Source: Bacillota bacterium | GTDB taxonomy: Bacteria > Bacillota > Clostridia > Lutisporales > Lutisporaceae | Direction of reading: 5' to 3' | Assembly: GCA_023230985.1 (NCBI GenBank) | Contig: JALNWH010000045.1 | Coordinates: 1 to 14,304, forward strand | Length of the DNA: 14,304 nucleotides | Notes under the pieces: generated by a model | Told to the model about the DNA's origin: nothing | The model's input: only the letters and a program-made list of their open reading frames with translations | Database searches by the model: none | Shown here: in pieces, positions 1 through 5,715 of the stretch | How positions within the stretch are numbered: the first letter of the stretch is position 1 | How the letters are laid out: each line of letters opens with the position of its first letter | Translations under genes and position numbers: made by a program

Positions 1-396
1 GGAGAATAACATCATACCTCTTTTCCCCATATTAGCGTTAATTATTTCTCCTATAGATTTACCTTTATGCCTGACTGATGCGTATAAAGAACCGAAGTCA
101 TGGACACCGCCGACAAATATACTCCCTACTACAACCCAAAGAAATACAGGCACCCAACCAAATATAGCAGCCTGAATGGGTCCATTTATGGGGCCTGCTC
201 CCGCTATTGATGCAAAGTGATGCCCCAATAGAACTGCTTGATTTGTCGGAACATAGTCAATACCGTCATTCATCTCATGTGCAGGTGTTTTCCTTGAGGG
301 GTCAATACCCCATTGCTTCACAAGCCATCCGCCATAAGTAATATAAGCAATAATGAAAATGATAATACTACCTGCCATCAAAATTAAAGCATTCAT
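1..396 (-). CDS. cstA: CstA-family carbon starvation protein / pyruvate-peptide carrier, N-terminal 132 residues (cut by window edge)
   Basis: I translated this from the reverse strand; the reading frame is open from an ATG at 396 to position 1. A strong AGGAGG lies 7 nt before the ATG. The protein starts with a membrane helix (MNALILMAGSIIIFIIAYIT). It continues with the CstA-type signatures HEMNDGIDYVPTN (about residues 41-53) and LLGHHFASIAGAGPI (about 57-71), then a hydrophobic stretch (PVFLWVVVGSIFVGGVHDFG). These motifs are typical of CstA/BtsT proton-coupled pyruvate or peptide carriers of the inner membrane. The family usually reads GPI-V-GP where this one has GPI-N-GP. Most of the protein lies left of the window, so total length and subfamily cannot be judged. 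It follows the small gene at 448-951 by 51 nt on the same strand, with no terminator seen between them, so the two may be co-transcribed. Family assignment is secure; the exact substrate is not. Confidence 0.93.
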   Translation of the reverse strand, partial: MNALILMAGSIIIFIIAYITYGGWLVKQWGIDPSRKTPAHEMNDGIDYVPTNQAVLLGHHFASIAGAGPINGPIQAAIFGWVPVFLWVVVGSIFVGGVHDFGSLYASVRHKGKSIGEIINANMGKRGMMLFS

Positions 397-447
397 AAAT
401 AAACCTCCTTTACAAATTCAGATATTTATAAAATTCTGCAATCGGAA

Positions 448-951
448 TTAAAAATTATAAATTGAAGCCACCTCTTTCCCTTTTTTATTGGCTGAAATCA
501 ATCCATCCTTGAGTGAAACCAATAAAAGCCTTAAATCAACCCAACCTTTAAATCCAAATGCAAAAGTTTTATTATATTTAAACTTTTCAATAAATCTTTT
601 ATAATACTCCAAATCCATATCACAAATGCTATCTGCTACAATAATCCCTGTAACTATACTGCACATATGTTCACTTGTGGGTTTAACAATATCCTTAATA
701 GATTTTATGAGATAATCTGTATAATTATGACATAAATCCTCATTTATATTCTCAAAATGTTTTATTAAGACATATTCATTGTTTTCAACTCCGTATATAA
801 CCGCTTTTTTCACTAAAAAGTATCTTTCATTTCTAACGTGAAACTCGGCGAAAAGATCGTAAACATAACCGTTCATGTCATAATTTTTAGTTATATCAAA
901 ATTGTTCTTAAGCTTATTTTCGATGGTTTCAATATATTCAGCTATATCCAT
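448..951 (-). CDS. Conserved hypothetical protein, 167 residues (possibly DUF8052-like)
   Basis: This is an intact ORF with ATG at 951 and an AAAGGA ribosome binding site 7 nt upstream. The product is a soluble acidic/basic mixed protein with no signal peptide and no membrane helix. Its N-terminal half is rich in Tyr, Asn and Asp (YIETIENKL, FDITKNYDMNGYVYDLFAEF). A middle segment reads FHVRNERYFLVKKAVIYGVENN, and the C-terminal part holds FAFGFKGWVDLRLLLVSL followed by ANKKGKEV. From memory it resembles a small clostridial protein family of unknown function (DUF8052), but I could not check this. No catalytic motif is visible. It sits directly ahead of cstA with the same orientation, so a role linked to the carrier or to carbon starvation is possible but unproven. 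It diverges from the promoter of the arsA-like unit. Confidence 0.85.
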   Translation of the reverse strand: MDIAEYIETIENKLKNNFDITKNYDMNGYVYDLFAEFHVRNERYFLVKKAVIYGVENNEYVLIKHFENINEDLCHNYTDYLIKSIKDIVKPTSEHMCSIVTGIIVADSICDMDLEYYKRFIEKFKYNKTFAFGFKGWVDLRLLLVSLKDGLISANKKGKEVASIYNF

Positions 952-1038
952 ATTTTCATCCTTTAACAGTATAATTAATCCCTCTCTATTTATATATTAA
1001 CACTATTTTTTTTTAAATCAACTCATAATTATAGATTA

Positions 1039-1067
1039 TTGACACTTGCCGATAACTAAAATATAAT
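1039..1067 (+). promoter_or_regulatory. Consensus sigma-A-type promoter of the 97-residue protein/ArsA-like unit
   Basis: TTGACA at 1039-1044 and TATAAT at 1062-1067 are separated by exactly 17 nt. This is a perfect match to the vegetative -35/-10 consensus. The predicted start of transcription is near 1074, about 26 nt ahead of the ATG at 1100. No inverted repeat overlaps it, so nothing suggests an ArsR-type operator, and expression may be strong and constitutive. Confidence 0.85.
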
Positions 1068-1099
1068 TAAATTTAGAATGAATTTTATAGGAGAAATCT

Positions 1100-1393
1100 A
1101 TGAGTAAAGATTTGTTTTCAAAACTAAAAAAGAATATAAAGCTGTTTGTCCAAGGCGCCACTGATTTTGATAGAAAGTCAAAATCCCTTTTAATCAAAGA
1201 GTCCCATAATGAGATGGATGAGTTTCTGCTCCTTTGTTTTGGGGATTTACTTGGGATACCGTTCCCCACCAGTTACTACTCTTTGGAATTACTCCCTTTA
1301 ATTGCAGAGGATTTAGACGGATGGAATAACAGAATGTCCGGAAGGTTAAGCGTTTGGCAGGAAAAATGGGCGGATTATGATTTTGATGCATAA
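1100..1393 (+). CDS. Small protein of unknown function paired with ArsA-like ATPase (97 residues)
   Basis: The start ATG at 1100 has a TAGGAG ribosome binding site 6 nt upstream and a consensus promoter at 1039-1067, so this is a real gene and not a chance ORF. I do not recognise the family. The N-terminus (SKDLFSKLKKNIKLF) looks like a basic amphipathic helix. A central segment reads EMDEFLLLCFGDLLGIPFPTSYY, and the C-terminus is tryptophan-rich and acidic (DGWNNRM, SVWQEKW, ADYDFDA). There is a single cysteine (C46) and no CxxC motif, signal peptide or clear membrane helix. The stop lies 19 nt before the arsA-like ATG, so the two genes are almost certainly one transcript. The pairing suggests a partner, adaptor or client of the ATPase; that is inference only. 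Confidence 0.82.
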   Translation: MSKDLFSKLKKNIKLFVQGATDFDRKSKSLLIKESHNEMDEFLLLCFGDLLGIPFPTSYYSLELLPLIAEDLDGWNNRMSGRLSVWQEKWADYDFDA

Positions 1394-1412
1394 TACATAA
1401 GGAGGATTGTTT

Positions 1413-2336
1413 ATGATTACTTTTATAGGAGGCAAAGGCGGAGTCGGCAAAACGACATGCAGTGCTGCTTATGCATTAAAGTGTGCAAAAAGCGGTGAAA
1501 AAACGCTGTTGGTTTCAACAGACCCGGCACACTCCACATCAGATATTTTTTCAATAAAAATTAGTGATGAGATAACCAATATTTTGCCAAACTTAGATGC
1601 TATAGAGATAAGCGGTGCAAAAGAAAGCAAATTATATATGGATAAGGTCAGGCAAAGCTTAAAAAATGTTGTAAGTCCTATTATAATAGATCAGATAAAT
1701 AAACAAATAGATGCGGCATCTATTTCTCCGGGAACCGAAGAAGCTGCTTTGTTTGATAAAATGGTTGAAATTATAACGGAGAGAAGCACTGATTATGATA
1801 AAATAGTTTTCGATACGGCACCGACAGGCCACACCCTTAGGTTATTGGCTTTACCCGAATTACTAGGAGCTTGGGTTGAAACACTGATTGCAAAAAGAAA
1901 AAAATCAATAATTCTTATGTCGATGGCTAACCACAGTGGCAACGCAGAAAAAGAAGAAATAGATAAGGATCCGGTTCTAAATATTTTAAAAAACAGATTC
2001 GATAAAATTGAAATTGCAAAAAATATAATTACAGACAGCAAAAAACTGAATTTTATATTTGTAACCAATGCTGAAAAATTAACAATAGATGAAACCGTCA
2101 AAGCTGTGGAAATCTTGGAAAAGCACGGTATAACCGTAAGCGAAATAATTGTAAATAAAATTCTACCTGAAAATATGACAGATGAATTTTGGGTTAGCAA
2201 AAAAGAACAGGAACAAAAATATTTAGAGTTAATCAAAAATAGTTTTAAGGATAAGAAAATCTCCTTGCTTCCTTTACTGCAAGAAGATATGAAATCAGAT
2301 AGTATAGAAATAATGGCGGATAAATTACGGGAATAG
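1413..2336 (+). CDS. ArsA/Get3 (TRC40) family transport-energising ATPase, single-domain, 307 residues
   Basis: The deviant Walker A motif GGKGGVGKTT lies at residues 6-15 with its signature lysine. It is followed by STDPAHS (35-41, switch I type), SPGTEEAA (105-112), and DTAPTGHTLRLL (134-145), the hallmark switch II segment of ArsA/Get3. NKILP at 248-252 is the guanine/adenine-contact region. At 307 residues it is one half of the tandem ArsA, and there is no CxxC zinc motif as in eukaryotic Get3. The arsenite-binding cysteines of ArsA are not evident (only C16 and C24), so an arsenite pump role is unlikely on sequence grounds. I chose ATG 1413, with AAGGAGG 7 nt upstream. An in-frame TTG at 1407 sits only 1 nt after that site and is rejected. 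It is cotranscribed with the 97-residue protein. A dimeric, nucleotide-gated chaperone or motor is the likely biochemistry; the client is unknown. Confidence 0.93.
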   Translation: MITFIGGKGGVGKTTCSAAYALKCAKSGEKTLLVSTDPAHSTSDIFSIKISDEITNILPNLDAIEISGAKESKLYMDKVRQSLKNVVSPIIIDQINKQIDAASISPGTEEAALFDKMVEIITERSTDYDKIVFDTAPTGHTLRLLALPELLGAWVETLIAKRKKSIILMSMANHSGNAEKEEIDKDPVLNILKNRFDKIEIAKNIITDSKKLNFIFVTNAEKLTIDETVKAVEILEKHGITVSEIIVNKILPENMTDEFWVSKKEQEQKYLELIKNSFKDKKISLLPLLQEDMKSDSIEIMADKLRE

Positions 2337-2397
2337 TCTTATAAGTAATAAGTTTTGCAATACGAGTCGTGAATGTCCGGGTCGTTTCTTTTGGGTA

Positions 2398-2426
2398 AAG
2401 ATCCTTCACTGCGTTCAGGATGACAG
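2398..2426. repeat. Half copy of a dispersed repeat element (same family as 3951-4023)
   Basis: The stretch AAGATCCTTCACTGCGTTCA followed by GGATGACAG aligns over 29 bp with the right arm of the inverted-repeat element at 3996-4023 (AAGATTCCTCACTACGTTGG followed by GAATGACA). The matching left arm (TGTCAT...) is not seen here, so this copy is partial or decayed. It lies in the 196-bp junction between the convergent arsA-like and rdgB genes. Confidence 0.7.
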
Positions 2427-2500
2427 TTTTAGAAGTAGGTTCAGGATGACAGTTTTAGGAGTAGGTTCAGGATGACAGTTTTAGGAGTAGGTTCAGGATG
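2413..2500. repeat. 26-bp direct tandem repeat, three full units plus a partial fourth
   Basis: Units start with GTTCAGGATGACAGTTTTAG and end with (A/G)AGTAG. They lie at 2413-2438, 2439-2464 and 2465-2490, with a partial unit at 2491-2500 that then diverges. Unit 1 differs from units 2 and 3 at one base. There are no spacers, so it is not a CRISPR array. The first half of each unit is the terminal part of the dispersed element next to it, so the array looks like slippage amplification of that element's end. The count could vary between strains. Confidence 0.92.
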
Positions 2501-2532
2501 GCGATTTAAAGGTTTTCAAATATTCTTGTGTC

Positions 2533-3126
2533 TTATAGCTTCGCTAAAATATCCTTCATCTTTTTCAATGCATTAGCCCTATGGCTGATTTTATTTTTTT
2601 CTTCCATTCCGATTTCAGCCATAGTCTTGTCCAATCCATCTATAATAAAAATAGGATCATAACCGAATCCGTTATCGCCTTTTTCTTCATATCCGATTTT
2701 TCCTTTAATATATCCTCTTGCCGTCAGTTCTTGGCCATTGGGAAATATAATGGCTATAACACTGCAAAATCTTGCATTCCTCTTATCTTCCGATACATCC
2801 TTTAATTCCTCCAGCAGCTTCATATTATTTGCCTTATCTTTGTTTTCATCATCCACCCCGGCATATCTGGCAGAATACACACCCGGCCTTCCATCCAGCA
2901 TTTCAACTTCCAATCCCGAGTCATCAGCTATACTTACCTGTCCCGTTAATTTACATATCTCCCTAGCCTTAATCAATGCATTTTCCTCAAAGGTGTTACC
3001 GGTCTCCTTTATTTCTATGTTTATTCCTACATCTTTTAATGAATACACTTCATAGTCTATTTCCGATAGTATTTCTTTTATCTCCTCCAGCTTATGTTTA
3101 TTATTAGTTGCAGCAATTATTTCCAT
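2533..3126 (-). CDS. rdgB: RdgB/HAM1 XTP/dITP pyrophosphatase (non-canonical purine NTP pyrophosphatase), 197 residues
   Basis: It hydrolyses XTP, ITP and dITP to the monophosphate and pyrophosphate, cleaning deaminated purines from the nucleotide pool in the cytoplasm. Family motifs occur in order: TNNKHKLEEI (residues 7-16, triphosphate loop), FEENA (46-50), IADDSGLEV (66-74, with the catalytic Asp pair and Mg site), DGRPGVYSARYAG (78-90), FGYDPIF (154-160) and SHRA (181-184). Length is normal for the family. The ATG at 3126 begins 1 nt after the TAG of rph, and its ribosome binding site (GAGGAG) lies inside the end of rph, so translation is probably coupled. The gerM-rph-rdgB order matches the Bacillus gerM-rph-ysnA arrangement. 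I see no clear terminator after the stop codon. Confidence 0.97.
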   Translation of the reverse strand: MEIIAATNNKHKLEEIKEILSEIDYEVYSLKDVGINIEIKETGNTFEENALIKAREICKLTGQVSIADDSGLEVEMLDGRPGVYSARYAGVDDENKDKANNMKLLEELKDVSEDKRNARFCSVIAIIFPNGQELTARGYIKGKIGYEEKGDNGFGYDPIFIIDGLDKTMAEIGMEEKNKISHRANALKKMKDILAKL

Positions 3127-3127
3127 A

Positions 3128-3871
3128 CTATTTCTCCTCTATATATCGATTTAGTGAATTTAGACTTTGCCTTTGATAAAAAACCAATTCTTTTATGCCC
3201 TTTTCGCCTATTCTCAGCATCTCTTCCATTTCATCTTTTGAAAAAGGCTTTTCTTCCCCTGTACCCTGAATCTCCACTATATCGCCATTCTCCGTCATCA
3301 CAATATTCATATCCACTTGGCAAGCAGAATCTTCCGAATAGTCCAAATCCAACAATATTTCACCGTCTTTTACACCTACGCTTACAGCTGCCACATAGCT
3401 TTGTATAGGACTTTTTTTAATCTTGCCTTGAATAATCATTACATCAATTGCATCTACCAAAGCGACAAAAGCACCGGTAATAGAGGCAGTTCTGGTACCT
3501 CCATCCGCCTGTATTACATCGCAATCAATAAAAATTGTGCTTTCTCCTAATTTATTAAGATTAACTACAGACCTTAGTGCTCTTCCTATCAACCTTTGTA
3601 TTTCCATTGTTCTTCCATCTACTCTGCCTCTCGTTGCATCTCTCGGTTTTCTAATCTCTGTGGATCGCGGTAACATCCCATATTCCCCCGTTATCCACCC
3701 TTTTTCCAAACCTTTTAAGAAAGGCGGCACCTTATCTTCAACACTGGCAGTGCATATAACTTTCGTTTCTCCCATTTCAATAAGCACGGAACCCTCGGCA
3801 TGCTTTAAAAAATTCCTTGTTATTTTCACTGCTCTTAATTGTTCTTTATCTCTGCCATCTAATCTACTCAT
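3128..3871 (-). CDS. rph: Ribonuclease PH, 247 residues
   Basis: This phosphorolytic 3'-to-5' exoribonuclease trims tRNA 3' ends. Visible family motifs are RLDGRDKEQLR at residues 3-13 (the family's N-terminal signature), MLPRST and RGRVDGRTMEIQRLIGRALR (about 66-100), IDCDVIQADGGTRTASITGA (115-134, phosphate-binding GGTRT), LDLDYSEDSACQVDMNIVMT (174-193) and EIQGTGEEKPFS (200-211). The frame is open upstream to a TTG at 3928. I place the start at ATG 3871 because the family signature begins there and AAAGG lies 9 nt before it; the other in-frame ATGs at 3880 and 3901 lack a well-spaced site. This gives the usual family length. It lies between gerM (209 nt upstream, with an inverted-repeat element in the gap) and rdgB (1 nt downstream). 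Confidence 0.96.
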   Translation of the reverse strand: MSRLDGRDKEQLRAVKITRNFLKHAEGSVLIEMGETKVICTASVEDKVPPFLKGLEKGWITGEYGMLPRSTEIRKPRDATRGRVDGRTMEIQRLIGRALRSVVNLNKLGESTIFIDCDVIQADGGTRTASITGAFVALVDAIDVMIIQGKIKKSPIQSYVAAVSVGVKDGEILLDLDYSEDSACQVDMNIVMTENGDIVEIQGTGEEKPFSKDEMEEMLRIGEKGIKELVFYQRQSLNSLNRYIEEK

Positions 3872-3950
3872 CTTTTTCATCCTTTCAGTTGACTTATCCA
3901 TTAAACAAAGCCATTTTAATAACCCCAAGCCGCTGAAAAAATCGCTTTAT

Positions 3951-4023
3951 TGTCATTCTGAGTGTTAGTAAAGAATCTTAGTGAATTGAAAAAAGAAGAT
4001 TCCTCACTACGTTGGGAATGACA
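3951..4023. repeat. Dispersed inverted-repeat element (MITE-like) between gerM and rph
   Basis: The left arm starts TGTCATTCTGAGTGTTAGTA and reaches GAATCTT near 3978. The right arm at 3996-4023, read in reverse, starts TGTCATTC and also ends in GAATCTT. The outer 8 bp and the inner GAATCTT segments pair exactly, and the middle is imperfect. There is no ORF inside and no obvious target-site duplication. A relative of the right arm occurs at 2398-2426. The TGTCATTC...GAATCTT pattern recalls short palindromic repeats scattered in many bacterial genomes; that comparison is from memory. In the gerM-rph transcript it could fold into a long hairpin. Confidence 0.8.
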
Positions 4024-4080
4024 TTTTTCGAAAAACATATATTTTTCAGAGGCTTCAAAACCCTAAGTGATTAATCCTAT

Positions 4081-5136
4081 TTATTCATAAAAGTTTACAA
4101 ATACAGGTATATCTATGTAATCCTTTCCACCTATATTTTCAGTGTTTTCAATTGTTTGACCATTTACAAAAATTCTCACCTTTGAAACAGATTCAAACTC
4201 TCCTAAAGTTAATGTAATCGCCTTGACCATTGCTCTTTCTTCGGTTAAAGAGGATATATTTAAAATATCATCGGAAAAATTAACAAAAGCTATGCCATTA
4301 TTGACTTCCAGACCTAATAACTTAGTACCTTCAGGAAATGAATTCCTTAAGCCCAATCCGGGAACAGGCCCTTCCAAAAGAGCGCTTATAGCAGCTTCTC
4401 CGCTATTCGTAAAACCCGAAACCACCTTTGTTAAGGGTACAAAATATGAGTAATTCCCGCTTCCTTTCTTTTGATAGTATACCATAACCTTTGACATTTT
4501 ATCATCCATTTTTTCAGGCTTCACTAAATTAATCTCTGTAGCCTTTAAAGGCGAACCGATTGTTGTGCCAAAAGGCATTTCGTCAATAGATTCTCCTTCT
4601 ATTTTAATCTGTACTGTTTTAATATTAGGGAATCCCGCCAATGTATATACTAAAGCCTTAACGCCCAGCGCTTCTCCTTCCGCTGTATTGAAATTTAAAA
4701 AATTTTCATTAAAATCTATAATTGCCAAACCGTCTTCTCTTATGACAGCTCCATTAATGACTGTTCCCACGGGCAAAGTAGGCTGCAATCCCGTAGGCTT
4801 GATATCCTCCAAAAGCTCCTGACTGTATATCATTCCTTTTATGGCCGCTTTTGCAATGCCCATATCTCCTTTTGGTATATATCTCATAACGGGAACCAAT
4901 AAGTTATCCTCATCCTTATAATAAAGCACTGTAGCTCTCGTATCATTAGGCTGCTCCAGCGAAACTTCACTTAAATCTTCTTCTGTGGAAACTTCTTCCA
5001 CTGCAGGCTCGTCATCAATAGCTGCAGTTTTTTTATTAAAAAATTCTCTAAGTGATGCTAATGGGTTTGAGCAAGCTGTAAATAGTATCACAATGCATAA
5101 CATTAAAAACAGTAAAACTTTTGATTTACCTTTCAT
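4081..5136 (-). CDS. gerM: GerM-like lipoprotein with two GerMN domains, 351 residues
   Basis: An N-terminal lipoprotein signal (MKGKSKVLLFLMLCIVILFTAC) puts the modified cysteine at residue 22. An acidic linker (about 40-65) follows, then two GerMN-type repeats. Repeat 1 spans about residues 69-203 (VLYYKDEDNLLVPVMRYIPK; GLAIIDFNENF). Repeat 2 spans about 217-331 (KVMVYYQKKGSGNYSYFVPL; GIAFVNFSDDIL; VRIFVNGQTI). GerM of Bacillus is an exported spore/germination and sporulation-associated lipoprotein, so a role at the outer face of the membrane, possibly in sporulation, is the family expectation. The frame extends to a GTG at 5145, but that codon overlaps the AGAGG ribosome binding site, so ATG 5136 (spacing 7 nt) is chosen. 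The site is buried in a 10-bp hairpin (5144-5179). It is followed by rph and rdgB, as in Bacillus. Confidence 0.93.
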   Translation of the reverse strand: MKGKSKVLLFLMLCIVILFTACSNPLASLREFFNKKTAAIDDEPAVEEVSTEEDLSEVSLEQPNDTRATVLYYKDEDNLLVPVMRYIPKGDMGIAKAAIKGMIYSQELLEDIKPTGLQPTLPVGTVINGAVIREDGLAIIDFNENFLNFNTAEGEALGVKALVYTLAGFPNIKTVQIKIEGESIDEMPFGTTIGSPLKATEINLVKPEKMDDKMSKVMVYYQKKGSGNYSYFVPLTKVVSGFTNSGEAAISALLEGPVPGLGLRNSFPEGTKLLGLEVNNGIAFVNFSDDILNISSLTEERAMVKAITLTLGEFESVSKVRIFVNGQTIENTENIGGKDYIDIPVFVNFYE

Positions 5137-5143
5137 ATTTTTC

Positions 5144-5179
5144 ACCTCTAATACTTCTTTATCTATATATATTAGAGGT
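5144..5179 (-). promoter_or_regulatory. Hairpin sequestering the gerM ribosome binding site
   Basis: In the minus-strand transcript ACCTCTAATA (5179-5170) pairs perfectly with TATTAGAGGT (5153-5144) around a 16-nt loop. The 3' arm contains the gerM Shine-Dalgarno sequence AGAGGT, 7 nt before the ATG at 5136. Folding would hide the site. There is no U-tract after the stem, so this is not an intrinsic terminator. It lies in the 57-nt gap between the ECF S component gene and gerM. A role in translational control or RNA processing is inference. Confidence 0.6.
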
Positions 5180-5193
5180 TTAGCCAGTATATT

Positions 5194-5703
5194 CTATATA
5201 GCTTGGTTTTTAAGAAACTTCATAATAACGGGAATCAATATGAGTTGAATTATAATCCCCCAAATCGGCTTAATAAAAGATGAAGCAATAAAAATTGACA
5301 GCAGATACTTGTTACCTGCTACAAAAAATAATATGTAATTTGCTATACCCAAAACTATTCTTCCTATAATCATTGCAGTGATTAAGGATATTATAAGATT
5401 GTTTTTTCTTCTTCTATACATATAACCCGCAATAAAACCGTAAGTAGCAAGTTCAAAGCCCATAGCCACTGCTCCCGGATACATTGGCGGCATACCGGTT
5501 AATAATGAGTTTAGAAAAGGAGTTATAAATCCTACTAATAAACCGTATCTGCCTCCCAGTATAAATCCACACAATAAAACAGGTATATGCATTGGTAAAA
5601 ATACCTGCCCCGGTATTCCTGTCGTATGAAAAATATAGGGTACTATTAATCCTATTGCTAAAAAAAGTGCTGCCTGTACCAATTCTTTTGTTTTTGAATC
5701 CAT
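5194..5703 (-). CDS. ECF transporter S component (substrate-binding membrane subunit), 169 residues
   Basis: This is a very hydrophobic protein with about five to six membrane segments. Segments near residues 7-25 (LVQAALFLAIGLIVPYIF) and 36-52 (LPMHIPVLLCGFILGGR) are followed by LVGFITPFLNSLLTGMPPMY and AMGFELATYGFIAGYMYRRR, with two more helices in the C-terminal third. This pattern matches S components of energy-coupling-factor vitamin transporters. No EcfA ATPase or EcfT gene is near, so it would use the shared module encoded elsewhere (group II). I cannot assign the substrate, and no riboswitch precedes it. The ATG at 5703 has GGAGG 7 nt upstream, and that site lies against the TAA of the upstream fusion gene, 12 nt away. 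It appears to be in one operon with the AMMECR1 fusion and the metal-binding lipoprotein. Confidence 0.88.
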   Translation of the reverse strand: MDSKTKELVQAALFLAIGLIVPYIFHTTGIPGQVFLPMHIPVLLCGFILGGRYGLLVGFITPFLNSLLTGMPPMYPGAVAMGFELATYGFIAGYMYRRRKNNLIISLITAMIIGRIVLGIANYILFFVAGNKYLLSIFIASSFIKPIWGIIIQLILIPVIMKFLKNQAI

Positions 5704-5715
5704 GTTTTTTCCTCC

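Noticed and set aside
1036..1269. 77-residue minus-strand ORF overlapping the start of the 97-residue protein gene
   Set aside because: It lies opposite a plus-strand gene with a consensus promoter and ribosome binding site, and no start signal or recognisable motif supports the minus frame.
1407..1412. TTG start two codons upstream of the arsA-like ATG
   Set aside because: It lies 1 nt from the AAGGAGG ribosome binding site, too close for initiation; ATG 1413 has ideal spacing.
2338..2352. Small CTTAT/ATAAG hairpin after the arsA-like gene as a terminator
   Set aside because: The stem has only 5 bp without GC strength, and the following T-run is short (TTTT).
2413..2500. CRISPR-like array
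   Set aside because: The 26-bp units are directly adjacent with no spacers and no cas genes are near; it is a tandem repeat.
3872..3928. N-terminal extension of RNase PH to TTG 3928 or to ATGs at 3901 and 3880
   Set aside because: The family's N-terminal signature begins right after ATG 3871, and the AAAGG site fits that codon.
2581..3968. Several plus-strand ORFs opposite rdgB and rph
   Set aside because: They mirror the coding frames of two clearly conserved minus-strand genes and show low-complexity Ser/Phe/Leu-rich translations without start signals.
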